From: Baylisascaris procyonis | Lineage: Eukaryota > Nematoda > Chromadorea > Rhabditida > Ascarididae | NCBI GenBank assembly: GCA_037389465.1 | Contig: JAZARR010000119.1 | Location: 1-64,000 of the forward strand | Direction of reading: 5' to 3' | DNA length: 64,000 nt | Made by a program: the position numbers and the translations under genes | Shown: one piece after another, positions 1 to 12,480 of the stretch | How positions within the stretch are numbered: position 1 is the first letter of the stretch | Layout: the number at the start of each line of letters is the position of its first letter | Notes under the pieces: generated by a model | Databases searched by the model: none | Told to the model about the DNA's origin: nothing | Seen by the model: the letters and a program-made list of their open reading frames with translations, nothing else

Positions 1-224
1 TGAACAGACAACCCATCTTGATATCAACTTATCTTTCCATCCTTCAATACCTCACAGACGATCACCTAAACGGTGCTAATTTTTGATTCAAAGTGGAAAT
101 CCGATGATTTCCTGAGAAAGACATAGAGAAATGCACGACGTAACGATTTTGAAATGGTCTCATTCGAGAAGCGAAAATGCCTAACCAGCCAATTGTGGTT
201 GTAGCGTACAGGTGGTGCACATTC

Positions 225-855
225 CCCAATTATGATCTTCTTTTCAGTCTTTTGTTCGACAGCCGCATAAGCCGGCTCGTCGGCTAAAAACGATAAGTGA
301 CTATCTCGTCGTACTTGACTTCCCAATATTTTGCCACCTAAGGAATTGATGGAAAACCCTCAGATGGCCACACTTGAGGTGGTCCATCAATAACAAGTTT
401 CCCGAGAATTTTGGGCCCGATTTGCTCGAGACAAATTTTCGCGAATTGGTCTCGAGCTTCAGCACAACTATGACAAGTATGGTTGTCGCGCCAAGCATTA
501 GGTAGCCAGGAACAATGCAACAAACCCCAAATGACCACGGCTAGCCACCGGCCAAGTACATTTCTTCGCGATGCTCTACTCCAATCGACCAACCAAACTC
601 AGTTCACCAAAAGGTTCTATTCGTATGTAACATCTCTCGCCAACTCTCCGCCCTCCTTCCACAAAACATTCACGAACTTCCTCGATATGCTTTTCTATCT
701 GCTCCTCGTGCCGATACACGTTCTCTACGAAAAGCACGTTAAATCATCCCTCCTATATCGGTCCATAAAATCAATAAGCATCCAGGATTCACGCCAAATG
801 CTTTACAAGGTGACCAAGCGACAAGCATTTTGCCTGTATCCTTCAATACTTGAGA
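225..855. repeat. Dispersed repeat R4, copy 1
   Basis: It matches 17460-18095 closely over its whole length, roughly nine of ten bases by eye. Both copies share a plus-strand reading frame that is mostly open across the right half, containing FTKRFYSYVTSLANSPPSF, LLVPIHVLYEKHVKSS and SIQDSRQMLYKVTK. In copy 1 this gives 131 open codons (483-878). Further left the same family shows RIGLELQHNYDKYG in a neighbouring frame, with stops in both copies. It looks like a decayed coding element, possibly a transposon, but I recognise no transposase or reverse-transcriptase motif. Confidence 0.75.
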
Positions 856-1012
856 AGGCGATTGTAACTATGCTATAGTCATTTGTGCATATCGATATCA
901 CTTCAATAGAAATAGTGTTTATTAGTTAAGTGTTAGTACAAAAAAAAATCGAACAAATACATCAATTTATAGAAAGGTAAATTATATCACAAAATAAAGA
1001 GAATTTCAATAC

Positions 1013-1056
1013 GGATGGAGGACCGCCCAATTGCCGACGTGGCTCTTCTCTTGGGG
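1013..1056 (-). CDS. Candidate short exon (44 nt)
   Basis: Acceptor TTATTACTTGCAG and donor CATCC|GTATTG on the minus strand bound a GC-richer island. All three frames are open (for example PREEPRRQLGGPPS and PKRRATSAIGRSSI), so frame and product are undetermined. Confidence 0.3.
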
Positions 1057-1059
1057 CTG

Positions 1060-2900
1060 CAAGTAATAAGTGGTTTAGTTATGTAAGTAGAAACGCATGC
1101 AAGCAGATATAACTTTATGAAAAACGCAAACACTGGCAGCAATTTCAACGTGTCATAGCTTGACAGAAAATATGAGAGGGTAGAGAGATAGGGGAACATG
1201 GAATGGGCGAGGGTGGAGGGGGAAGGACCGCGAATGAACGAAAGAAACGATATTTCGCAATATGGCAACAACCCTCAAATCAAATATCAAACAAGAACAT
1301 TTGCATCCCTTAGATGAGAAAATTAAATCGAACGGGTTCAACGCTGGAAAAAATTCAAAAATTGGCTTCCCAACAGTCCATAATTGGGAGTTCCCCTAAC
1401 TCCTTCCCTCTCTACATTCGAACAGTTCAAAGCCTTCAAGTAAGCCTCTGCATTGGGATTTTTGAGCGCATATGAGTATTAAACTAAAGAACCACTAGGC
1501 AACACATCAAATCACCATCATCCATGACAAATACCAAATTACTCCTTCGAGAACTCTTCTCCCATATACAGATAGCATATCACAATTCCACTCAATATTT
1601 CTCTGCATTTAAATATCTCTGTCACATATATGTCATATTCTCAGTCATTATAAACAATAAAATAAACCAAAAGATAATTAAAAACGTTTCATAGCGGGCC
1701 AGTACAGAACGCAATTAAGTTTAACTGAGAAGAAATTACAGCTAGAAGAGAATGGTTATAAACAGCATGACTTGAACCATATAATCGAAAAATGCATGAT
1801 CAGTTGAAATGAATTACCCTTTCCCTCAATGAATTTCCCCAAATCAACGAGAGCTAAAAAGGTGAATAAGTTGCCCCTTCCGATCTTCCATCACCTCTTA
1901 TAGAAGCTCACATAACGCTATTAATTTCACTCCACAATAATGGCCCATAATAAATGACAATATAGTAATCGTAAAGAGGATAATAATAAAAAATATAAAA
2001 TAAAAAATGAGTGAACAATATTCGAAATGACGAGAAATTTTTTTAAAAAGAATTGCTAACGTAGGCATAAAGAGCATACAATAATACAACAACGCAAATA
2101 CAAACTAGTTACAGCCACACATATACACTCTTGGTTTATTGTTGAAAAAATAAAAGTACATACACCAATGCGGTAACGTTCCACCACAGAATAAACCCAA
2201 TCAAAAAGTAAGGTTCATACTAGACCAAACCCCACCCCAATCCCCTCTTCCAACCTAGACATAGTCGTCTTATAAGTAGGATGATTCAAGAAAGGTTTAC
2301 ATACACCAGTGACAAAAGGTTTTACCAAAGCTTTACCATAAAATAAGCTCAGCACAAAAAAACAAACACTCCTCACCGCACCATCAGACAAACTTCAACA
2401 TCAATGAACAGCATCCAGTAAACCAACGAAACACACAAGATAGTAACCAATAGCTACCATCTGCACTCACTCATACACTCTTCGTTTAGTGTTCACTCTT
2501 GCATTTCTTTAACACACCCTACCCTCCTTACATTCAATGCTTTCTCGTCGACAACAACCATCACACGCGCGGAGGGGACATTTTCGCCTTATCTGTCCCT
2601 CCGAGTATTTAACTTTTCACCTTTATATAAAACAATGCCTAATTACACATCCAAAATTTTCTCAAATATCACCCGTTATTTAATATGAAGTAACCATACC
2701 TGTCCTTTATTGCATCTAAGAAACTCCCTACCTTGCCTATTAAATCACCTTTTATTGAAAAATAAATGTATAATTGACGTTTGAAGAAAAATTTTCTCTG
2801 AAAACATTCCTTTTTGCTAGTTTTTGATGGGTCTAACAGAAGTCACCGCAAATGCCGATTTTTGATATAATATTTGTTTGCCCTACTTCATTCTAAATTT
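1060..2900. other. AT-rich region, no supported gene
   Basis: No exon with paired splice sites or conserved frame was found. A short inverted repeat (GGAGGGGACA ... TGTCCCTCC) lies at about 2571-2602. Confidence 0.6.
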
Positions 2901-3735
2901 GCTCCAAACTTATAAGCCTAAGTAACAACTGCAACGTGCTTGAGCCATCCTCTCAACAAATCCCAAACTAGCTACTCTCTTTAGCTACGCACCTCGCAAG
3001 CCGGCCATCTCATCCCCAACCTTTTTCTTTAGTAAGGCTAGTGCTACCTATCCCGACAAAACAGATGGATTTTCCCATACCACACTTATTGCTGATCGAG
3101 GAATCCCCTCACTCTTGCTCCTCCAATCCTTCTCTTTACCCCATTTGTGCCTATAAATATCAGTGCTGTCTGCAGATAGGGATTATGAAGCGTTCTTTTG
3201 GATATTCGATTGCTTTTTTAGCGTTTCTTCTTCACCTACGAAAGAATGATAATGCAGCGCGTATCACTAAAAAGTAGTGAGTGCTCCTCATAGCAGCCGT
3301 CGACTGCATCAAACATCACTTCCCCCAACCAGCAACGCCATATTCATAACGGTTCTAGAGAAAAGAATATTACACCCTTGGAATAAAATACCATCTCTTC
3401 CAATGATTTTAACAACGTTTAAATACATCAGCATAATTGAACATAATTGGTATGAACACAAGTTCCCAATTCATTGGGAAAATGCATTCACTTGCAAGAT
3501 GAAATTAAAAAACACCAGATAAGAATGAAAAAATACGAATGGTTACTTCTGCACCAACTCGTTAAAATTCCACGAGCAGTTTTAAGTCAAACAGTCCGAA
3601 AGATATCTTTAGCTGAAGGCGAACGGAGGTATGAGGGGTGGAGGGTTGAAAAAAGTAAGCAAAAGCAAACAGTTGGTTGTCAGACGGAGAAAAAATTTGT
3701 TGTGTCTACTAAAAATATCACAAATGTGCACTTAC

Positions 3736-3814
3736 ATTGTGCTCGGCTGTAGTCTTTGTTTCTCCAGATTCGTTGCATCCTTCCTCGAAGAAGTTCTGGA
3801 GCTTTCTGCGACAA
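3736..3814 (-). CDS. Candidate exon, acidic, N-glycosylation-like motif
   Basis: Acceptor ATTTTGTTTTTAG and donor AAT|GTAAGT are both strong. The phase-2 frame reads CRRKLQNFFEEGC, then NESGETKTTAEHN. The phase matches the exon ending at 5502, so the two may be consecutive. I do not recognise the protein with confidence; an MCFD2-like EF-hand protein is one possibility. Confidence 0.45.
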
Positions 3815-5501
3815 CTAAAAACAAAATATATGAGAAAAATGATCCGAAAAAAAGGAATATAATGAAAGCGATTCCATAAAGAGTAAAAAATCAATAAAAA
3901 TTAATCTATATGATTTAATTTATATAAAAAACAAGAATAGAACAAAATACATTCGCTATGTGATATAATGAACAATGAGGATCCATAAAACAACGAGGAG
4001 AAAAGCGTTAAGTGCTCATAACATGAGCATTAGTTTTGTTTACCAACGCTACTGACTAACGCAGACGGATCACAAAAATCCGTTTTGTAAACATCACACT
4101 ATTATGGCCAAGAGGTCATCATGCGAAATAGCCAACACTCGTGACTGCCTAACCGATAAACGAGTTTCCCATTTGCCCGCCCTCCCTCCCCTTTGCAATT
4201 CCATTTTCTCCATCAGTACCACAAAAAATCGGGAAAATTCTCAACTGCTCTATCCCTCAACCTTAATTTCTCTTCCTTGGCTTCATTTATTACCCCACTT
4301 TTCCCGACTTTATGCAATAACTTCAAAAAATAGTAGTGTAATACCCAACTACCCAACCCTTTCAAAGTGAAAAATAGAAGAGAAGACCGTAGAAATCATC
4401 CGACAATACCTTTAAAAATTAGGCAGACGAGGAGAGGAGGGGAGTGAAAGACTAGCATTATCAAACCTGAGAGGATAAAAGATAACTCCACGATAAGTAC
4501 CCATTCCCGTCTTAATCGACGCAATAAATATTTATAACTCAAGTAATTACCTCGAGCTTGCAAAATATGAGGCAGAAAAACCGAGAAAAAACATATAACA
4601 AAGATAAACAAATTGGATGTAACACTTATCGCTTATAAAGCTTGAAGAATACAATTGTCTCCACAAGATTTATTGCCTAAGATTCGTTGATCTCGAAAGT
4701 GAAGCTTCACCTCACCAACTATTTCATGAACAATAAAAAGAATTCAGCACTAAGCTCATGTAACGGCATACAAAATATTCAGTGAAAGTGCATAAAGCAA
4801 GAAATTAGTGGTACATGACTGAGTCAAACTAGAGTGACAATGAGCTTCAGCTGTGATCTGACATACCGTCGACGATCTCAATGAGCTGTTTGACGTCTGC
4901 GTACCACAATCGAGGCAAACAAATAAACTCACAAATGAAACTTGAGTCACCGCGAACAAATAATCCAAAACCTAATATCGCACAAATACATCTCGCTGCT
5001 TTTGCATTAGAGAGATGAAATTAGGCAATGATATTGCAATGATACCTTAAACTAGGCAATGATACCTTATGACTCTCATTTAAAAAACTAAAAATCCCTT
5101 CTCGACGTCACACGGTCATTTTGTATTCGAATACAAAATGATGTTGAACGATTCGCAATCCGATCATGAGTTCAGAGCAAACTCAGAAGTGCCAAACCTT
5201 TCACTATTATTTACAGATCTCTGGCTTATGGACGTACCATCCTCTCTAATATTTTACTACTCATCCGTTTTCTTTAAAAATGGTTCCGCGTCGGGATCAA
5301 AACTATCTGGCCTTTGTGATGTTTCCTTCCCCTTCCCCACTATTTGAATTTATGTCCCACCCCTTGCTATTTTTTGAACTTGTAGAGGAATCAGAATCAG
5401 AAAATCTTTCTTAACAGTTACCTCTGATTCTCCTATGCAATCGAAAAACCGATCATCATATAAAAGAAGATGAAATTATAAATTACAACATATGAACAAA
5501 C

Positions 5502-5732
5502 CTATGAGTTACGAGCAGGTCCCCGTTGGCTACGATATTCCTGCAGCAATTGATCGACGTTCCGCCGTCCATGTAGCCGTCTCTATCGTATTCGCAATGC
5601 ATCAGCTGCATTTGTATGTGGACGTGAAGCACCACACTTCATTTCGTTGGTTCCTGTCTCCTTCCAAATTGTGCATAATCGCCGAGTCCACCATGAGCTG
5701 CTATTGCTGCCATCGGATGATGCAATATTGAA
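5502..5732 (-). CDS. Candidate exon with EF-hand-like loop and in-frame TGA
   Basis: Acceptor TTTATTTGCAG and donor CATAG|GTTTGT bound 231 nt that is open in one frame except for a TGA at 5641-5639. Before the stop it reads HPMAAIAAHGGLGDYAQFGR. After it come HVHIQMQLMHCEYDRDGYMD and GGTSINCC. EYDRDGYMDGG fits an EF-hand calcium loop (acidic residues at 1, 3, 5 and 9, Gly at 6), preceded by an amphipathic helix, and recalls the first EF hand of MCFD2-like secretory-pathway proteins. The 3.8 kb exon joins in phase and could continue that region (FFEEGCNESGETKTTAEHN). Position 12 is Thr rather than Glu. The TGA suggests a pseudogene, an unrecognised intron, or an assembly error. Family assignment is tentative. 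Confidence 0.45.
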
Positions 5733-5952
5733 CTGCAAATAAATTCGATTACATTGACCGGTAAAATATTTTTTTGAATATTAGAACTGAAAAAAAATCA
5801 TTTAAAATTTTTCTGAAAATTAAAAAATGTTTTTAAAAATTCCATGGGAATCGGAAAAAAATATTTAAGATTGAAGGGACTGAAGCGCAAACCGGAAAAC
5901 GCATACAAATGATTCCGTAAAGGACTTTTTATGTAAAGTTACAAAAAGAGAA

Positions 5953-6110
5953 TAACACTGAGCGCCGTTGCAAAAAGCACTGCTTATATATGCGTGCCTA
6001 TTGCCACCCATGATTCTAGTGCCAACATGACGTTCTACGTCGTGGTCAAGATTACGGTAGTGTGCGTTGCGGTCACTTTCACGCGTGCGCTCAGTGATAC
6101 TCAAGTAGAG
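5953..6110. repeat. Dispersed repeat R1, short copy
   Basis: It contains the R1 core AAAAAGCACTGCTTATATAT, followed by GCCAACATGACGTTCTACGT and a GGTCACTTTCACGCG block that recur at 11.84, 46.64 and 59.70 kb. Only the core and right part are present. It is joined directly to an R3 copy at 6110-6245. The TATATA box-like string inside R1 is conserved in all four copies. Confidence 0.8.
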
Positions 6111-6245
6111 GTCGCATGGCCGACTAGGCAAGTGGGTATCTTCCCGCATCTGCGTTTGATACCGTATTGCAATTTTCGTGGCCAGACAAACCAACATTTA
6201 AAGTAATACAGCACTAAGACTTGAGAAACGCCATTCTCTCCCCCC
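6110..6245. repeat. Dispersed repeat R3, copy 1
   Basis: It shares ATCTTCCCGCATCTGCGT, ACCGTATTGCAATTTTCGT, AGTAATACAGCACTA and a terminal C-rich run with copies at 48030-48190 and 60640-60850. It follows R1 directly here. Confidence 0.7.
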
Positions 6246-6570
6246 CCCCTCCCCTTTCCCTTAAATTTTTAATAACGAAAAAATATCACCGTGAAATATA
6301 CCAAAAACTATGGCAGAACCATCCTTTCCTTAATATCAACTGAAGTCGCTCCTTGGTCACACAGTTATTTTCATTTCCACACATAAATGGGTCGTTATGA
6401 CAACAAAGACGATAGAGTGAACCATCGAAACGACTGGAAAAAAACCTTAAGCAATGCAGAAGCGGAAACGAACCTCAGCGAGATGAGTTCGGAGGTGCCT
6501 GCAGTGACTTGCTCGCATAGAGCGAGCACTGTTCATCAGTGCTTGCCCATCGCCGTCCGCATGCTCGGTG

Positions 6571-6651
6571 CTACTGTGCACTTCCAATTCGTCCCCTTCG
6601 TTTCCGCATTAGATATATTTCTATGACAATGCTTTCGTAGGAACGCAGAAT
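6571..6651 (-). CDS. Candidate terminal exon
   Basis: A strong acceptor (TGGTTTTCAG) at 6652 is followed in phase 0 by 26 open codons, ILRSYESIVIEIYLMRKRRG then RIGSAQ, and a TAG stop. The preceding candidate exon (7453-7298) ends in phase 0, so the join is allowed. A second frame of the same stretch is open for longer (to 6541), so the frame choice is unsure. Confidence 0.35.
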   Translation of the reverse strand: MLRSYESIVIEIYLMRKRRGRIGSAQ

Positions 6652-7297
6652 CTGAAAACCATCGCAAGAAAAGTCAAGAGAATCATATAGATGAGTATCT
6701 ATATTCTTAGAAAAAACCAAACGGCTCTTCAACTCTGCAGTGTCCCTTTTTCCCTGCGCACAAGCATTGAATCAGTCTTTCGATTCTAATTGTCTATATA
6801 ATAGCTGGCTCGATTTATATTACAAAAGCAACAGCAAAATTGGAATAGTAAAATCGCAATTCGATCACGAATCACATCTCGATCAATCTATAGCAGCAAT
6901 AAAAAATAAGATCCTGCCTATTCTTCTAAAGCTTTACCACTGTACTGTCGCCTAGGCACGATGCGACAGTCCAAATCAAATATTATGAAACATGTTACAA
7001 CTTAGAAGCATTACATCAAATTTAGGAATAAATTTGAGCGTATATTGAAATTTATCGAAATGCATCCTCATTGAAGTGTTGATAAAATGATGACAACGCC
7101 CTACTACATCTCAGCTGCAAAACTGCAAGATGCCATTGCTAGATTGCTGCCAAAAAATACGTCGCTGTCTTCGATATACGTGAGACCCCATATAGGATGT
7201 CGTTTTATGAACCTCCTATGAAACAACTGTTTTGTGAACTCAATTTGCTGTTCCTTTCCAAAAACAAATTTAAAAATGAAATGAATAAAATGCTTAC

Positions 7298-7453
7298 TTT
7301 AGGTCGGAAAACAACATCCGAACTGACGTCAGCCTTGCCGTTTCTATCCCACTGCACCAGTACAGTCACCTTATAGTTGCCCATCATCGTCTCGTCAATA
7401 TGTTCGGTGACAATGAACTCTGCCTGCATATGCCAATCGAGCCTTACCGCCGA
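7298..7453 (-). CDS. Candidate exon, beta-rich domain fragment
   Basis: An open minus frame ending at a good donor (CCTAAA|GTAAGC) contains ALDWHMQAEFIVTEHIDET, NYKVTVLVQW and VSSDVVFRPK, with alternating hydrophobic residues as in a beta-sandwich domain. An in-frame TAG lies just upstream. The best nearby acceptor (TTTTGTTCCAG at 7488) would enter another frame, so the 5' edge is uncertain. Not recognised. Confidence 0.4.
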
Positions 7454-9211
7454 AATTCTACTCTGGATCGGACTGGAAATGAGTGCTGGAACAAAACAAA
7501 ATCATATCAAGCAATGCGTTAATGAATTAATAAGCACAACATTTACGCAATAAACGTTACTTGTGAATAAAATACAGCAAAAACTCAACAATGAAAGACT
7601 GAAGGGGCCGACTGTCCATACCAAATTTAATGAAGGGGATTGGAAAGGGGTACATTTGCCCGTGGACTGATGCGTACCAATTTCATAGCTTTTGCATGGA
7701 ATTTCTAAAGTTGTGAAAATCAAAGGACACATCCTCCCTCCGCCTCCCTCCGGTCACCTTCTGCTACCCTCCTCCCCTCCCCAAAGAAAGCAATAAAATG
7801 CAACAACAACAGAAATCATTTAGCAGGGAGTGGGAAAATTTCAATGCTGAAAATTTTTGAAACTACGACGCTATACCTATATTAAAAGTTAATAAGTGAG
7901 AAAACACATCTGGCCGATTGCACCATTATGTGCTTTTTGTAATTTCGCCTATCAGAGAAAGCGGCAATATGTAAAACGATATAAAATAATGCCTAGTTAT
8001 GCATGCATTTTTGTAAGCGTCCATCCAAACATATGCAAAAAAGCCATCAGTATGTCGCATAGATGCGTACAAGTTTCGATGATGCACTCTAAATTTACAT
8101 CAATTCATAGAAGACATAGAAAGCCGTTTTGTGGAAAAAGATTTCAAAATCTTTAAATATGTAGGCCACCACAGTATAACAAACATTTCTAACAGTCTCT
8201 GTTAACATCCCATCCTGACTGCATAAAAAAAAAAAAAAAATGATTTCTAACATCCTATCAACCACTAACCCACAAACATCGGCCACAGAAAAAAAAGCCG
8301 TGACCTTAGAAACAGTGTAATTACAAAATCTAGTCAGAAATATTCAATGCAGTTTCGAAGCAGAAACATCAACGAACTTATTCCAAAAATAATGACTCAC
8401 AAATTTTGGTCAAAGGTAGCCACCCATAAAGCATTATGAAAATTGAGCAGAAGAAAATGAACGAAGAGTTATTCTCGCTTCACGACTAAACAATTATAAA
8501 AGATACGAAAGTGATGCTCTCATTCTCTCTCATTAACAATTTAAATTCCACGAATGAGAGGAGTGATCAGAAAAATCACTAACACGACAATCGTATTACG
8601 AAAACTTGTAATAAAAATTTATGAAAACGCAACAAGTGAAAACCCATTTGAGACAGGCAGGGACGATACGTGTCCTTGCAATTCAACTGATGAAATCAAC
8701 AAGTTAAATAATTGCATATTTCGAATGCTTTTAAATATTTTAAACCAACAAATAATGAAACGCGCGTAATGATGTATGAATATTTTTAAAAAAGAGTCAT
8801 ATTGTGCAAATTTTCTAGTGCAAAATGCGAATCGATAACTTGCAAAATGTACACAAGCTTTACAGCACCGTTAAGAATCTATAACTTCTTTCAAAGCTGA
8901 CATAATAGTTTTAATTAGGTATTTGATTTAAGTGATTAGGCAATTTAGGAAACTATACAGTCAGGTGTGACCAGGTACATGAAGTTTAGAAAATTCAAAT
9001 TCAAATGCTTGCAGACGAAAAATAGCGTAAAGACAGAAAGACACATATAACTCAGAGATGGGACGTTGCTAGGATGCGCCTCGCAAATGTAACCTTGCAA
9101 AAATGGATACAAAAGAAGGGGAACCTTAACTGAGAGACATAAATCCTAAAATCATCCCCTACCAACAACCTCCTTGACTGCAACAGTAATGAGCAATAAA
9201 CGAATCCTTAC

Positions 9212-9283
9212 CTCCTCAAAATTGTCGTTTTCATTGCCACCACCAAGTATGCGTTGCGCACTCGATATATCTCAGTTCGGCAT
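9212..9283 (-). CDS. Candidate exon (72 nt)
   Basis: Acceptor GATTTTAG and donor GGAG|GTAAGG bound a single fully open frame (phase 2 in and out) reading CRTEIYRVRNAYLVVAMKTT. Not recognised. Phase-compatible with the exon at 5732-5502, but other exons may intervene. Confidence 0.4.
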
Positions 9284-9829
9284 CTAAAATCAACATCACT
9301 CTATCTATATGAGGTAAGAGTAATATCTATTCTTAATAAAATACATTCATATGTTGATAGCTATAAATGTTTTTTATAATAGGTTAACTTTGCCCCTCAA
9401 ATAATCATTAACCTTTCAACTCGTAAACTTATTAAGCCTTCAACTCATCTATATTATTATTCATATGACGCATTACAGCCATAATAAAAGGTTTAGCTAG
9501 GTGGGAGGACGGCGACATTGACGAAATAAGGGTCAAACGAGCTCATTAAACTGTTACAAAGAGTGACTAAACCGTTATATTATGCAACCGAAATGTGGTG
9601 GACAGCTCTAAACAAAAGGACTTATTCACCCGAATCGCCTTCTCTGACTGCACAGCACCTAGAGTGCTGTTAGTGTGCGATGACAGCACGGTGGCATTGT
9701 GGGAGTCAAAATCAGGAGCAACTGGGTCCATAATAACGGATTCTTCTTTGATGAGTAACTTCTGTTGGACTCAAAAATTTGGACTAACTCCCATGAACTA
9801 GAGACCAATCGTCTGTTGGACTATGGACC

Positions 9830-10045
9830 ACGTACGCAATCAACGGATAACTCCTATGAGATGAAGTCAAGTCTCCCACCATAAGAGGACTGCTAATAAA
9901 ACAGATGAAATATGAAACGTATCTAGCTGAAGTGCTATTGTGAATGCACTCACCATCTGAGGTAGTTGTCTCATTCCTTGGCAGTGACGTTTCAACGGCA
10001 TCGTCCATTGCAATGAAGCCGTCATAAAACGCTTCATGCCTTTTC
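9830..10045 (-). CDS. Candidate coding stretch RHEAFYDGFIAMDDAVE
   Basis: An open minus frame reads KRHEAFYDGFIAMDDAVETS, then LPRNETTTSDG up to a good donor (GATG|GTGAGT at about 9960), and remains open to another possible donor (ATTGC|GTACGTG, about 9832). The first part is helical and charged, with Asn-Glu-Thr glycosylation-like motifs after it. No convincing acceptor precedes it. Its position overlaps the lower edge of the duplicated SUMO segment, so it could be coincidental. Confidence 0.3.
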
Positions 10046-10769
10046 AATCGCTCTCGCTTAAAATCCGTTTGTCGTTATACTGGTACCGTACACTGAAACA
10101 ATAGAATGCAGTCACGTTATTTGCCCAATATACATCTCTCTAGATATGCGTTAGCGTTCACGAATACAGTTTACTCGAGTCCCCATAGTAAGAGACCGGC
10201 CCTATAAAAGTGGCAGAACAAATTAACTGCTGTAGTGATGCAGTCTAAAGAAAGTGAGCATTCTTTTCAAAAATTAAAGGAAAAAAGACAAAAAGAATTG
10301 TTAATGATCAAGAGTACGGCATAGTTTCAGCTGTTCCAGCTATTGCTGGCATTAATACTGGAACGTTTCACCTTTCCCTCACAACCCACAAAACCTTCCT
10401 GGCCAAATTCTGAGATGCTATCATCCCAAGAAACCATCCTGCAAGGACGAAAAAAGTAGTCCAAAAGTTGTAATTAGTAATAATTCATTGCAAAGTAAAC
10501 ACACAGATTGCACAGTTCGTAATATTGCGATACCTGCCACATGTCAACCTCGTTATGTCACCATAGGGCACTGCGATGACAACATTTTTGAAGCAAAGAG
10601 GGACACAGACGCAAGAATAAACACAAAGGCAGTCGCGGCATGGGCAGTGACAGACCGATCGACAAATAGTGAACCCCAATATCGGATGTATCGTCAAGGA
10701 GATAGCCACGAAACTTTACTCAGTCTTTGAAATATTCTTGTTTCTGCATAAATTTGCGAAATGATAGAA

Positions 10770-12480
10770 AGAAATATACCTTTTGTTATTTGTCCCTTTT
10801 CACTATATCCTTGCAATGCTACTCTAAACTATGAAGTAAAGCCCACTCGAACGAACATGCAAACTGAATCACATCCCTACTGCCCATAAGAAGACTGCTC
10901 GTTCTTGACATGAGCTGAATAAAAAAGACAATCGGAGGAATGCGGCAATCGTTTCTAAATTTCAAAAAAAGAAACAATCAAAGAGAACCAAATTAAAGCA
11001 CTTTCCAGCGCTCAATGCAATTATAATAGAAAAAATCAACCAAGAAACACATACTCATACAAATTCCATTTGAATAATACCCTATGAAATGTAATTTGCA
11101 CCGCCTACTCTCCGCGACTAATAAACCCCCCATGCGTGCCATCAGAAGACCTTGAAGTCCTTTGTGCCACTAGCATACGACCTGTGGCATTGGAAGAAAA
11201 CTTCACCACAGCTGCAGAAAAAGTCTACATGCATGTATACCAAAAGCTAGCACGGACCTCAACCACTCTTATGGAGTCTACGCTTAGTTCCCATCGGCAA
11301 AACGTGGAACCCCGCTGAGGATGTGATTATTACTGAAAATACCATAACAAGACCAACCAATAACAATAAGCAAATAATTATCGAACAAGAATATAATTCC
11401 TTTTTTAATTGCACCCGATGGTTGTTAAAGGCTCACTAGCCCGACCAATCACAACTTAATAAACTCAAACAATTGGCTCTATCTACCGATGGGCAGATAA
11501 ATCTGTTTTAAAAAGCAATCATAGATTAGGAAGGAGGAGCCGTGTTAGGTAAAAGGAGCCTAAGATTCCGAATACGGAATCGTGTTCTCTTCACGCATAT
11601 ACCAACCTTCAAAAAAACGTCTGTTGAAAACATACACTAAAAATCTCAGTACCTATGGGTGTAGGCTAGATATAAGCTACATCACACATCTGCACATCAA
11701 ACGGCGCAACAACAGCACGGCAAACAGTAGGAACCGCGCACCACAAAACTACTTCACACTCTTCTCAATGATCAGTGCACCACAACACCCCTCGGCCCCA
11801 ACGCACCCAACCCCAACACGAATAACAGTCAACGCTACTGCAAAAAGCACTGCTTATATATGCGTGCCTATTGCCACCCATTACTTTGATGCCAACATGA
11901 CGTTCTACGTCATGGTCAACATTACGGTAATGTGCGTTGCGGTCACTTTCACGCGAACAAGCGTCCGCGTTCAATGATGCTCAAGTAGAGGCCATTCCAC
12001 AGGGGCTAACCCCGTCCTCTTTGAGTCAACTCTGCCCTCTCGCGCTCGTCGGCACAGAAATACCCCCTCTCAAAAGATTTTCTTACAAGATTTTTGTGAA
12101 ATGACCTTTCTTCCCCAAAACTTTCGGGAATTCATGACCAATTTTATTCTAAGTGATAAGGCACATTTACCAGCACAGAGTAGCAATTTTAAACTGCTTA
12201 TTTCTCCGTTTTTCGTCCCGTCCGTCTTCTCTGATTTTAGTGACATTCGTCTTAGCACGATAGACGAAAGGGTATTCCCTTTTAAAATATTCAGAAAAAT
12301 TTTGCCCCTCCATGTCTACCCCCCCCCCAACTTTCGCGGGAAAGCGTAAGTCCCGTTTAACGAACCTCAGGTTACCTTCCTGTTCTCGAAAACAAAAGTG
12401 ACAGCAGCATGTACGAATTTCTGTTAATTTAATAACAGAGAGCAAAAACCGATCGATCACAAATGGTGAAACGCTAACAG
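10770..12480 (-). pseudogene. Degenerate partial duplicate of the SUMO locus
   Basis: This segment repeats the SUMO 5' region in the same order and orientation. Positions 10770-11430 resemble SUMO intron 1 (58010-58728). Positions 11437-11469 resemble the 3' end of exon 1, followed by the same splice donor (GTGAGC against GTGAGT). Positions 11465-12480 resemble the upstream flank 59340-60435. The exon relic reads FEFIKL, stop, LVGL on the minus strand, against [10 protein letters not shown] in the parent; the Arg codon has become TGA at 11451-11449. About 600 bp containing the exon 1 start and proximal promoter are missing relative to the parent. Shared phrases around 10545-10680 (GGTTCACT; CGAGGTTG) may be remnants of exon 2, but this is weak. 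It is a DNA-level duplicate, not a retrocopy, because intronic and upstream sequence is included. Confidence 0.72.

Noticed and set aside
5492..5731. 79-codon plus ORF
   Set aside because: It is antisense to the better supported minus exon with matching splice sites.
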